From the NCBI GenBank assembly GCA_008690995.1, contig VRMN01000008.1, positions 558,001-622,000 of the forward strand: DNA of 64,000 nt, written 5' to 3'. Source of the DNA: Porphyridium purpureum (taxonomy: Eukaryota; Rhodophyta; Bangiophyceae; Porphyridiales; Porphyridiaceae). Shown piece by piece: positions 7,828-16,753 of this stretch; the stretch's first letter is position 1; each line of letters opens with the position of its first letter. The notes below the pieces were generated by a model. That model did no database searches and was not told where the DNA came from. It was given only the letters and a program-made list of their open reading frames with translations. The position numbers were made by a program, and so were the translations under genes.

Positions 7828-8829
7828 TTAGTAGCGGTTGGTGGTGGGGCGGACGGAGCTGGCGGCGGCCGGGAAACGAGAGGTCAGTTTCTCCTCATAG
7901 TTGCAGCCATTGTTGTGCCAGTCGTTCGCGACCCTGCGCGCATTGAAGCGCGCCGCCGCCTTGGCGCCTGCCGACATCTGGCGTGCGCGGAAGTTGGCCG
8001 ACTCCTTGGCGACTCGGGCGTTCTCGGCCATTCCCTTGACCGTGCCGTCCGCGCACGAGGTCGTGTAGACGCCGTACGGAATCGAGCGCTTCTTCATCTG
8101 CATCTGCACTGACTTCTGAATGTACTCCTCGGCCTTGTTTGCCGGCTGCGCATAGCGGTCGCACGAAAGCAACGTCTCCTGCTTGCCCATCACGTACGCG
8201 GCGGCGGTCTTGTTGTACTGCTGGAAGATCTTCTCCTCATAGTTGCAGATGTGGCCCACCGCCTTCATCGCGTACTTTCGGCCCTCGTAGTAGTCAAACG
8301 ACATCTCGCGCGCCGAGCGCTGAGCCTGACGGAACTGCTTTGCCAGCGACGCGGTGCGCGCGTTCTCGGCCATGCCCTTGGACGCGCCCTCGCTGCACTG
8401 CGTGGTGTACACGCCCGAGCCCGCGGCCGACGCCTTGGCCTGCATGGCGATGGATCGCGCCATGAAGTCGTCTGCCTTGCGGCCGTAGAAGCCGAGGCGG
8501 AGCCCGGACGGATCCTTGCTCCTCTTCAGCGTGCCGAGGAACTTGAACGCCGGCGACCTGAAGGTGTTGCCCAAGTTGAGCGCGCGCGTCTCGTTGGTCG
8601 GCGGGTTGGGCTGCACCTGCCTCTTCATGGGCTTGGTGTTGAGCAGCTTGTCCCACTTGCTCGTGGACGTGTTTGTCTGGTACTTCCTGTACGAGTTCTT
8701 ATCCTGAATGATAATGCGCATGCTCACCGCCGCCTTTGCCGCTCCGCCCACGCGCGTCTGCTCCTTCCTCGGTGCCGCGCATCCCATAAACCCAGACGAA
8801 ACCTGGGCGCCCACCACAAACGCCGCCAT
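7828..8829 (-). CDS. Phycoerythrin gamma subunit (phycobilisome rod linker), plastid-targeted
   Basis: A 333-residue nuclear-encoded gamma subunit that sits in the cavity of the phycoerythrin hexamer, links hexamers in phycobilisome rods and carries bilins. The ATG at 8829 gives MAAFVVG, the Phe-containing start of rhodophyte plastid transit peptides; the frame upstream has only GTG. Residues 1 to about 37 are the transit region. The mature part is an internal duplication. Repeat 1 (about 119-216) and repeat 2 (about 233-325) both have GVYTTxC, the KGMAENAR motif and CNYEEK. Candidate bilin-binding cysteines are near 145, 195, 223, 259 and 309. Phycoerythrin gamma subunits are a red-algal feature, which is the main basis for the organism call. 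Its promoter region is interrupted by the copia element starting 440 bp upstream. Confidence 0.9.
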   Translation of the reverse strand: MAAFVVGAQVSSGFMGCAAPRKEQTRVGGAAKAAVSMRIIIQDKNSYRKYQTNTSTSKWDKLLNTKPMKRQVQPNPPTNETRALNLGNTFRSPAFKFLGTLKRSKDPSGLRLGFYGRKADDFMARSIAMQAKASAAGSGVYTTQCSEGASKGMAENARTASLAKQFRQAQRSAREMSFDYYEGRKYAMKAVGHICNYEEKIFQQYNKTAAAYVMGKQETLLSCDRYAQPANKAEEYIQKSVQMQMKKRSIPYGVYTTSCADGTVKGMAENARVAKESANFRARQMSAGAKAAARFNARRVANDWHNNGCNYEEKLTSRFPAAASSVRPTTNRY

Positions 8830-9269
8830 CTTGACTTGCACGCCGAAACTCCAACCTCAACCTCGTCCTCCGCGCTCTACCTCTTCCGTCACACCGCCAG
8901 CCCCCTAGTCTGTATCCTTTCTCTCTGTCCGACCGCCCTTTCTGTGTCACCTCTGTGACTCGCTCTCACACAAGGCGCCGTCAGAATATCATCGTGCAAA
9001 CCCGGGCGACGAATCTGCTCGCGGCGCGCCTCCCGCCACGCCCGCGAGACGCGCGCACGCGAGATGATATCAAAACCACTCCATTTTACCACAACGCATC
9101 CGCAACACCATCCGTTCAACTATCCCGACTCGAACGCCAGCTGCCGGCTTCTCCTGTCCGGCTTTTCGACGTTCCTTCGGGGTTTCCGGCTTTTCTTCTA
9201 TCATCCACACCCGCGCATGCACGCACGAATCTCGGGGGTACTGTGACACCCAAAACCCCCAGCCAACAC
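8830..9269. promoter_or_regulatory. Proximal upstream region of the phycoerythrin gamma gene
   Basis: These 440 bp lie between the gamma start codon and the copia target site. No TATA-like box or CACTGTAC motif is visible. A moderate pyrimidine run (8911-8935 on the plus strand) is the weak equivalent of the GA-rich sense leader. Three ACTGTAC motifs lie on the far side of the retroelement. Confidence 0.4.
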
Positions 9270-9274
9270 CAACC

Positions 9275-9588
9275 TTGGAGAGGTGCTCCAAGGGATCGGC
9301 CGAGAAAGATCGATGCTACGCCCGAAAGGGGTGCGGGTGCGCACGGCGAAACGTGCAACACGTGGGCCACTAATATGGCGGACTCTTCGAGGCGCGCAGA
9401 CGATTCTGCGCCGGCTCCCTATCGCTCCGAATAAACGACGAACCTTTACCTCACCACGCTAAAGAGTCTCTTACCTTCGCTAGTTATCCGGCCGGGACCC
9501 GGCCGCTCCACAGAACGTACTTATGCCGCACCGCCGGCCAAGTGAACACGGGAGTCCGCGGTTCAGCGGGACCTCATCGTTCCCACGC
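9275..9588 (-). repeat. Copia LTR (3' LTR in element orientation)
   Basis: This 314-bp copy matches 14524-14837 along its whole length by eye. The ends are inferred from the flanking CAACC duplication and from where the two copies diverge. The termini are not the usual TG...CA, so they may be off by one or two bases. Confidence 0.88.
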
Positions 9589-9632
9589 GCCTCCTCACGC
9601 GCAAATCGCCGGACTCCAATCTGTCTCGAGGT

Positions 9633-12600
9633 TCAGACGACGCACCAACCATGGCGTTGCTTTTGGAACGAGTCGACTGCGAGATTCTTCGTCAAACCGT
9701 CTGCAAGATTGTCTTTGCTGTTCACGTGCACGAAGTCTGCCAGGCCGTCCTTGGACACTTCGTTCAGCCATTTCAGGCTGATTTTCTGCATCTTGTGAAG
9801 ATGCAACATCTTGTCGCTCCATCCCTTGTTGATCGCGTTTAGCGCGGTCTCATTGTCGACATACATGGCCACCTTTGGCCATGCATTGTGCCATTCTTCG
9901 ATAAACACGCCCAGCGGAAAGACACGATACTGCACTGCTGTATGTGCAGCGATCAGTTCCGCCTCGGCGGTTGAGGTCGCGGTCCGGCGTTGCCGCCCAC
10001 TTGACCAGTCCACAAGGTGTCTCGTATTCTTACCAACAAAGAAAGTGCACACGCCGCTAGTCGACCTCTCTGCGCTGAAGTCTGCGTCAGTATAACAAGA
10101 TACAGACACAGGCAAGGCCCTGCCGGCACCCGAAAGAGGTGGCACGCGAAACACCAACACCGCATCGGCACTGCCCTGCAGGTACCGCATGATGTCGTTC
10201 AGGCCCTTTTCGGCTTCTTCACCCCAGCGATCCGTGCAGCGCGCTACCGTACCAACTGCGAATGCCAGATCTGGCCTGGTTGTCCGAACCAGCCACAAAA
10301 TACGCCCCAAGGTGCGTCTCACGCTCTTGTCACAGACCTCGCCATCTCTGTCGGGCTCAGGCTTACAAGACATCGGAGTCTTTCGCGCCTGCCTCTCTTG
10401 ACCGTCTGCTAGCATATGCCGTGCATACTCTCGTGAACTCATCACCCAGGCACCGTCCATGTCTTTGTCGACATAGAACCCGATGCCCAGGAACCGCACA
10501 GGGTTTTCTTTTGTCGCTTCGCGCATGTATTCAACCGCGCGGGTGATGGAGAACTCCTTTTTCATCTCCGCAACCGCCTCCCGTATTGCCCCACTGTCAC
10601 CGAAAACCGCCCCATCATCAACGTATAGGACTGTCCATTCCGTCTTACCCAGACGCTTTCTCCAGTATACGTTCTTATCTGAGGCGGATTCTTTCCAACC
10701 CAGACCTTCAAGTCTTGACCGTGCGTGAGCTCCAAAGTCGCTTCCGCTGCGTGGCAAGCCATACAGCGCCATGGGCAGCCTGACGACGGGCCTCTCCATG
10801 GCTTCGAGCTTTGACGACAGACTGGACGGTATGCAACCTCTCAACCAGCGAGTAAGACCGGCTAATTCGACGAATGTCGGAGGACCCCCGAGGGGCGCGT
10901 GTACGTATGCGTTGTCCACGTCGAAGAACGCAGCGTCAGCGTGTTCTCCGTGCTCCAACAGCGCTGCGCTTAATGCGGCCCTGATGGCTACTAAACCAGG
11001 CGGCTTCTCCCAATCAAATGGGTTCACAACCAGGGTTCCGGTTGCGTCTCTAACCACGCACCCTTGACACACAAGTCGGCACTTGTGTTTCCACGCGCTG
11101 GGCCCTAGTTCGGCATTTTTGATTCCGAACACGGCCTTCAGCTTCACAAACTGTGCGTGCGGCGTTCGCGTCGCCGTTCTGCGCTCGACCGCTTTCTCCA
11201 GCGGAAGCGCGCCGACGCTTCTCAACGCGGTCAACTCGCGGACAAAAGCATCGCGACCGGCACTCGAGGCCATGGCACTCTTGGATTCGATCACCTGCGT
11301 TACCAGCAGCTCTTGAACTAAGGCCGTCGCTCCGGCAAGAGGCACGCTGACCTTCTCTGCCCGCGCCGACACCCCTTTTTCCGCAACTTCTACGAACTTC
11401 ACCCTCGCGCGCCGCAAGGCCCCGCTCCTCCCGCGCCTGTGTTCGCCAAGACCTTGGGCTTGTGAGCCGAGCAATCCGAGCGCCTGCGCTTTCGAGCGCA
11501 CGTCTTTCGCTGTTTTACCAGCCAAGGCGGCCTTACTCTCTTTGATAATTTGCGACCACTTTGGACCCAGTCGTGTGAAGCCGCCCGAAATAGCCGCAAT
11601 TTGCTCGCTGCTCCACGAGCCCTTTCGCGATCGACCGTCTACTGTCGCGAGCGGCCCCGTCGGAGGCGCTTCTGTTCCGTTTGCACGTACGCATTCTTTG
11701 AAACCTGTTTCAATCTCATTACTTTTCTCTCTTGGGTCGGCCGGCGTCTCGGTTTCCGAGGTCTCGCCGGTCTCGTCGCTCTTATCATTCCTACCGCTTC
11801 CAGGGTACTGCTGCCCCTCGTCGTCAGCAACTGGTTTAGGGTCCGGCGGGCGGGCGAATTCTTCTTCAACGGGCCTGAGCTGTTTTCTTACGACGGGATA
11901 CTTTTCTTTGAGCAGTTTCCATTCTTGTACCCATCGCGCCGCTGCCGGCCTCATATCTGAAACAGGGATCACCAGGCAATTCAGTCGTTGTTTGATGACT
12001 GCTGATTCTGGTATCCGAAAACCGACCACGATTGCGACAGAGCCCTTCGGTTCATTCTTGTCGGAAGCCTCGTCGTAAACTACGACGCCCCGGCCAAACG
12101 CAGGCAGCTCCAATTTCCATTTAGTATTGAATCGTTTCTCGTACGCGGTGGCACCGCCTCCGCGCCCAGCCCAAACGAGATTTCGAGCATCCGCCCAATA
12201 CCGAGCCGCGAAGCAGAACCATGACGATGGCAACCCGGACTGGATCAGAAGCGCCCTCACCGTCGCATTCATGTCCCTGTGAAGCCTCTCTTGACTGGCA
12301 TGCGTGTTTGAACGCCTCGCTATGCCCTTTTCGTGGGCAACCAGGTGGTCTCGGAGCATGTCTTCGAAAACACCTCCAAATTCTCCGCCGCCATCGCTTT
12401 TCACCAGCCGAGGCCAACCGCGGCCCCGCTGTATCTCTCGAAACGCGAACGAGGCCGTGTCGGCGAGTTTATTCCTCAGGCCCGTCACAGAGACCCAGCC
12501 CGTTCCGATGTCTTTGTGTACCAGAACCCATCTCGTCCCATCCACACCAACCGAGGAGGGGTCCACGAGATCAATGGAGACGGCCTCATTAAAGCCGATG

Positions 12601-14225
12601 ATTGCATTGGAGTCACTCTCTTTGCGACGCACCGCGCGCACTCTCTGTATTTTGCCCAGGGCACAAATCCCACAATCTTCCTTCGCAGGCATATGCAAAA
12701 GGTCGTGGTCTAGAACCCTCACCGGCTCTGTGGCTCTAATTGGCTCATTGGGCTTCTCATTGATTTTCTCCGCATCCGTGCTGAGTAGTTCCATGCCTCC
12801 CACGGACAAATGCGCCTTCTGCGCCCTCAGCCAGTCCAGGCCCACTATGAGCTCGTGACGCGCTCTGTGTACCACCGCGGACAACTTTGCATCCCGAGCC
12901 CCATGCATTCTCAACGTCAGGCGCGCGGTCCCTTCGGGCCTGCACATGGTACCATCCGCCAAGCGAACTCCTCCCACGGCAGCGCGCCGGTCCACCGCCA
13001 CACCAATTTTCTCACAGAAAGCGAGCGAAGCATATGTGTTCGTCGCGCCTGTATCAAACACTGCGTCGACTTGGTGACCATTCACCCACATTTTTCTCTT
13101 CACAAGCCTCTCGACTTTTGGTCTGGTGCTCGCAGTGAGTAGTTCCAGCTCAGCCGCCTGTGCGGCGAGCTCCGGGCAATCCTTTTTCCAATGCCCTATG
13201 CGTTTGCAGTTGGCGCATTGATCCTTTTTCAGACCATCTCTCCTCCCGCTGTCCCGAGCCTTCCACTTCTTTCGACCACTCTTTCTTTTACCGCCGCTGC
13301 CAGCACCTACGCTTTTCCCGCCGCGCTCAGCGGAGCCCAGCTCCATGGGAGCCGGTCCGTCCCCGTAGGGCGTCTGCCCTTTCTTGGCAGTCCGGGCGCG
13401 TTCCGGGTGCATGATGGCATCGATCTCCGAAGCTACGCGGATAACTTCTTCCAAGCTGGATGTGCCCTTAAGTTCGGTTTGCACCCTAATGTCCTTGTCA
13501 AGCCCTCGCTTGTACTTGTCGAACAATTCAGACTCTGTGGCGTCTTCAATGCGCAGACAGAGCGAGGAGAAAGTATTTGTATACTCTTCCACGCTCGTGC
13601 CATTCTGCTCCAACGCGAACAGCTCATCTCTAGCCCGAGCGCCTGGGTTCACCGGGGCGAACCGCATCTCGAGCGCGGCTAGAAATGCTTCAACCGTGAA
13701 CGGCTGCTCCCTCAGGCGAATCCACCACAACTGCGCGTCATCCGTCAGGAACCCAGCGAGGTTTCGAACGACCCTCTTTTCGGCTGCGTCGTCCCAAGAT
13801 TCGCCAACCGCCGCGACTTCGTCCTTGTACGGCTCAACCACTCGGTCGCGAGCCGCCGAAATCCACGTCAGGATCTTTACTAGGTCTCTTTTCCCGTCAT
13901 ACGCCGGCATACGTGCAGGTTCAAGCAACTTTCGCCGCTGATGAACCACCTGCCCCGCGCCCGCGGACGCCAAAGCCGATCGCGCTGCTCTTTCGTGCGC
14001 CAAATCGCTCTCCAGACCCTCAATGCGCTGCTGTGCCATGCGTAAGTCGGCGGATAATTCCGCTCTCACCCTGGCCATCAACATGTCAAACTCGGTCGGC
14101 GATGGACCAGCCTGTGCATTGCCTTGCGTACCTCCACCCTGCTGCAGAGGTTGTGCTTCCAACGATTGCTGTCTCGCTGCCATAATTGCGCGCAGACGTG
14201 ACTGCTCCTGCTCACGGTCGTCCAT
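9633..14225 (-). CDS. Copia Gag-Pol polyprotein
   Basis: A single 1530-residue frame with the Ty1/copia domain order. Gag lies at about 90-300, with a CCHC zinc knuckle (CANCKRIGHWKKDC) near 336-350. The aspartic protease DTGATN is near 389. A pre-integrase HMPAKEDCGICALGK motif is followed by an integrase core from about 548 (SDGGGEFGG near 606). The RT of the copia type has YVDD near 1197, and RNase H has YTDAD near 1378. Between integrase and RT, at about 862-915 (DNA 11480-11640), lies a Myb/SANT-like stretch (GSWSSEQ...GPKWSQI...GKTAKDVRSKAQAL) that copia proteins do not usually carry. The frame looks whole. Confidence 0.93.
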   Translation of the reverse strand: MDDREQEQSRLRAIMAARQQSLEAQPLQQGGGTQGNAQAGPSPTEFDMLMARVRAELSADLRMAQQRIEGLESDLAHERAARSALASAGAGQVVHQRRKLLEPARMPAYDGKRDLVKILTWISAARDRVVEPYKDEVAAVGESWDDAAEKRVVRNLAGFLTDDAQLWWIRLREQPFTVEAFLAALEMRFAPVNPGARARDELFALEQNGTSVEEYTNTFSSLCLRIEDATESELFDKYKRGLDKDIRVQTELKGTSSLEEVIRVASEIDAIMHPERARTAKKGQTPYGDGPAPMELGSAERGGKSVGAGSGGKRKSGRKKWKARDSGRRDGLKKDQCANCKRIGHWKKDCPELAAQAAELELLTASTRPKVERLVKRKMWVNGHQVDAVFDTGATNTYASLAFCEKIGVAVDRRAAVGGVRLADGTMCRPEGTARLTLRMHGARDAKLSAVVHRARHELIVGLDWLRAQKAHLSVGGMELLSTDAEKINEKPNEPIRATEPVRVLDHDLLHMPAKEDCGICALGKIQRVRAVRRKESDSNAIIGFNEAVSIDLVDPSSVGVDGTRWVLVHKDIGTGWVSVTGLRNKLADTASFAFREIQRGRGWPRLVKSDGGGEFGGVFEDMLRDHLVAHEKGIARRSNTHASQERLHRDMNATVRALLIQSGLPSSWFCFAARYWADARNLVWAGRGGGATAYEKRFNTKWKLELPAFGRGVVVYDEASDKNEPKGSVAIVVGFRIPESAVIKQRLNCLVIPVSDMRPAAARWVQEWKLLKEKYPVVRKQLRPVEEEFARPPDPKPVADDEGQQYPGSGRNDKSDETGETSETETPADPREKSNEIETGFKECVRANGTEAPPTGPLATVDGRSRKGSWSSEQIAAISGGFTRLGPKWSQIIKESKAALAGKTAKDVRSKAQALGLLGSQAQGLGEHRRGRSGALRRARVKFVEVAEKGVSARAEKVSVPLAGATALVQELLVTQVIESKSAMASSAGRDAFVRELTALRSVGALPLEKAVERRTATRTPHAQFVKLKAVFGIKNAELGPSAWKHKCRLVCQGCVVRDATGTLVVNPFDWEKPPGLVAIRAALSAALLEHGEHADAAFFDVDNAYVHAPLGGPPTFVELAGLTRWLRGCIPSSLSSKLEAMERPVVRLPMALYGLPRSGSDFGAHARSRLEGLGWKESASDKNVYWRKRLGKTEWTVLYVDDGAVFGDSGAIREAVAEMKKEFSITRAVEYMREATKENPVRFLGIGFYVDKDMDGAWVMSSREYARHMLADGQERQARKTPMSCKPEPDRDGEVCDKSVRRTLGRILWLVRTTRPDLAFAVGTVARCTDRWGEEAEKGLNDIMRYLQGSADAVLVFRVPPLSGAGRALPVSVSCYTDADFSAERSTSGVCTFFVGKNTRHLVDWSSGRQRRTATSTAEAELIAAHTAVQYRVFPLGVFIEEWHNAWPKVAMYVDNETALNAINKGWSDKMLHLHKMQKISLKWLNEVSKDGLADFVHVNSKDNLADGLTKNLAVDSFQKQRHGWCVV

Positions 14226-14504
14226 GACCGACAGTCGTGATCACGAGGTCCGCCTCCTGGCGCGACGATCTCGTGATGGTCCCGGCGATGGACTGTTTCG
14301 CTTCTTGATTCTATCACTCACGAGCTCCGTATCGCGGTTGGGGTCGATGTCAAGCGAGACACAACGACCGCGTCCGAAGTTGACACCCGACGTTCCACAC
14401 GAGCCAACTCCCCGAAGCAAAGATGATACAAACCAAATAAACCCACGACCGATCAAGCGAACACGAAGTTAAGCATGTGATCAATATCCGCGCAGACGGC
14501 TTCC

Positions 14505-14523
14505 GCCGCTGGGCTCATAACCC
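14505..14523 (-). other. Copia primer-binding site complementary to a Met-tRNA anticodon arm
   Basis: On the plus strand this 19-bp site reads like a CAU-anticodon arm: stem CTGGG, loop CTCATAA, then CCC. It abuts the 5' LTR. Complementarity to an internal tRNA position, not the 3' CCA end, is the hallmark of half-tRNA priming by initiator tRNA-Met in copia-type elements. Confidence 0.75.
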
Positions 14524-14837
14524 TTGGAGAGGTGCTCCAAGGGATCGGCCGAGAAAGATCGATGCTACGCCCGAAAGGGGTGCGGGTGCGCACGGCGAAA
14601 CGTGCAACACGTGGGCCACTAATATGGCGGACTCTTCGAGGCGCGCAGACGATTCTGCGCCGGCTCCCTATCGCTCCGAATAAACGACGAACCTTTACCT
14701 CACCACGCTAAAGAGTCTCTTACCTTCGCTAGTTATCCGGCCGGGACCCGGCCGCTCCACAGAACGTACTTATGCCGCACCGCCGGCCAAGTGAACACGG
14801 GAGTCCGCGGTTCAGCGGGACCTCATCGTTCCCACGC
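14524..14837 (-). repeat. Copia LTR (5' LTR in element orientation)
   Basis: This is the second 314-bp copy, identical by eye to 9275-9588. It should carry the element's promoter. Confidence 0.88.
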
Positions 14838-14842
14838 CAACC

Positions 14843-14881
14843 ACTGTACCTCGAGGACTGTACACTATAGTGCAACTGTAC
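14843..14881 (+). promoter_or_regulatory. Cluster of three ACTGTAC motifs beside the copia insertion
   Basis: Direct copies of ACTGTAC start at 14843, 14857 and 14875. The first belongs to a full CACTGTAC (14842-14849) whose C is shared with the target duplication. Before the insertion this cluster would have been about 440-480 bp upstream of the phycoerythrin gamma start codon. It is also about 960 bp upstream of the oxygenase-like gene on the other side. Confidence 0.5.
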
Positions 14882-15832
14882 TTCTGGCGGTGGTCTAGGG
14901 TTTCCGTCCTGCCTTGATGTTTGAAACAGCGGCCGTGGGTTTTTAACGTTGCTTTTTAACGTTGATGTTTAATTTGATTTTTAACGTTGCGTGAGCGGGA
15001 TCTGGAGGAAGGGCGGAGCTGGGTGGAAGAGCGTGCGCGGTGGGATGGACGCGGTGACCACATGGGTAAATTAATGTCTCGAGCGCATCGAGCGCATGCA
15101 AAGTCGATGCACGCACGTGCAATGTCGACGTCTGGGTGCTTTCCCAAAGAGCCACGCATGAGATGGATTTGACGGGTTAGAAAACATGCATTGCATCTCC
15201 CACATTCTTTCGTCGCCACGCGTTTGCTTGCCGACCAGCAGCGCGCTGCAGACTCTTGGGGTGAAGCGCGTGGCCGTGTGCGTACAAGTGTCTATCGGCG
15301 CGGTACGCTGCTTCATATTGCCAGCGTTCAACCGAGCCGGCCGGGTAACCTGGGCCGTGACTCAATCGCAGTCCATGCGGAGCGTTACCACCAAACGAAG
15401 CTAGCCAACGGCGCATTCCAGAACTCGCTCGAGGACGGCTCGGCTCGGCTCAGCGCCAGCAACAAGATCTTGGCACCGAGCAGATGCACGCACCCATGCG
15501 ACGAGCGAGGAGCGGTCAAGAATGAGTCGTGCCGCCATGCGAGTTTTGTCGCCCGCTGCGCAAAGGCTCTTCGGCCGGCGCAAGTGCGCTTCACGCCACC
15601 ACTTATATAGTGCTGCGTGCGTGCGAGTTCTAAGAGTCTGCGCCAAGGCGCAGGCTTCCTAGACCGCCCATCGAAGAGCCACTCGAAAGAGTGAGTGTTG
15701 ACCTGATGGCGCAATATCGACTGCGACATACCAACGGGCTACTGGCGAGCGCAGGATGCACATGAAGACCAGCGGAATCGAATCTGGTGGGCAGGTGTGG
15801 GTGGGAACACCGAAAGCGAGGGGCGGGATATC
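14882..15832. other. Intergenic region upstream of the oxygenase-like gene
   Basis: About 950 bp with no gene I can support. A short direct repeat of TTTTTAACGTTG-like sequence occurs at 14940-14990. The rest has only short shadow frames. It presumably includes the promoter of the gene at 15833. Confidence 0.4.
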
Positions 15833-16753
15833 ATGGCCGTGCGAAAGCGCACACGACCGGAAGGCGGCCGCGGCGAAACGCAGGCTGCGGGTACGCCGCA
15901 AGAGAATGCAGCGAAAACACAAGAGCAGCAGGCGCGTCGCGTAAAGGCGCGCCAAGCGGCGGCGTCTGAACGGCAGCGACAGACGATGCTGCAAGTGCTG
16001 AATGTGTGCATGGTCGCGGTATTTGCATACCTGGCAACCTTGTATGCGCGTGCGATTCGATCAAACGAAGCTGACCAGCCGCTAACCGTGCTGTACGAAG
16101 ACTTTCTCCCACCGGACGCGTTCCAACAGCTGCAGACTTGCCTCGCCAATAGCTCACTGTTGCATGGCGAGAACGTGCTCAACAAGCGCAACTTTAAAGG
16201 CACGTATGGATTTGCCGTCAAGTTCAACAACGACGGTGTGCAGCAGTTTAAAGACGATCCGGCCATGGCATGCCTGGTACCTTACTTTGAGCGCGCGGTT
16301 CGCAACGATACCAATGCGTGGGTCGTGAATGTACTGGTGTGCGAGGAAACACAAGCCGAGGTCAGTGTGGGCATTCATGTTGACAACACGGTCGGTATTC
16401 ATGTTCCCGTGCTGCGGTTTCTCGCTCATGTCGTGGACGTTTTGTACGTGAGCATACCTCGCGACATGCAGGGCGGGTCGTTGGTTATTTGGAATTATGG
16501 GTCTGGTCCGAGCATCGTTGCGCCTACCATAGATAGCGCTGACCGCGAAATTGTGCCCCGAGAGAACCACCGCGTGTCATTTCGCGGCGATGCTTTCCAT
16601 ACGGTGCGCGGCTTTCAAATTCCAGAGGACGTGCCTAAGCAAGACCGCTTGCGCATCTCGCTGGTCATTGAGCAATACAAGATCCCATCGCTCTTTTATC
16701 GACGCACAGACACGTACCGCTTTCAGTTCAAGACCAACATGACCATGGTATGA
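15833..16753 (+). CDS. Membrane-anchored 2OG-Fe(II) oxygenase-like protein
   Basis: A 306-residue protein. Residues 1-50 are basic, Ala/Gln-rich and probably cytosolic. Residues about 51-73 (VLNVCMVAVFAYLATLYARAI) form a membrane segment, giving type II topology with a lumenal C-terminal domain. That domain has the double-stranded-beta-helix iron triad HxD (His182, Asp184) and distal His256 (AFHTVRGF), followed by RIS (near 278), the usual 2-oxoglutarate-binding Arg-x-Ser. This arrangement resembles prolyl-4-hydroxylase-type enzymes of the secretory pathway, but overall similarity is weak, so the substrate is unknown. The frame extends upstream only to a GTG at 15797; the ATG at 15833 is preferred. 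Confidence 0.55.
   Translation: MAVRKRTRPEGGRGETQAAGTPQENAAKTQEQQARRVKARQAAASERQRQTMLQVLNVCMVAVFAYLATLYARAIRSNEADQPLTVLYEDFLPPDAFQQLQTCLANSSLLHGENVLNKRNFKGTYGFAVKFNNDGVQQFKDDPAMACLVPYFERAVRNDTNAWVVNVLVCEETQAEVSVGIHVDNTVGIHVPVLRFLAHVVDVLYVSIPRDMQGGSLVIWNYGSGPSIVAPTIDSADREIVPRENHRVSFRGDAFHTVRGFQIPEDVPKQDRLRISLVIEQYKIPSLFYRRTDTYRFQFKTNMTMV

Larger units (their letters stand above)
9270..14842 (-). mobile_element. Ty1/copia LTR retrotransposon, apparently whole and young
   Basis: The element reads on the minus strand. Its two LTRs (9275-9588 and 14524-14837, 314 bp each) appear identical by eye. A 5-bp target duplication, CAACC, lies at 9270-9274 and 14838-14842. A single long frame (9633-14225) encodes the polyprotein. 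The primer site next to the 5' LTR (14505-14523) matches the anticodon arm of a methionine tRNA, the half-tRNA priming known in Drosophila copia. A short purine-rich tract on the minus strand (9589-9598) precedes the 3' LTR. Identical LTRs imply very recent insertion. It lies in the upstream region of the phycoerythrin gamma gene. Confidence 0.93.
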
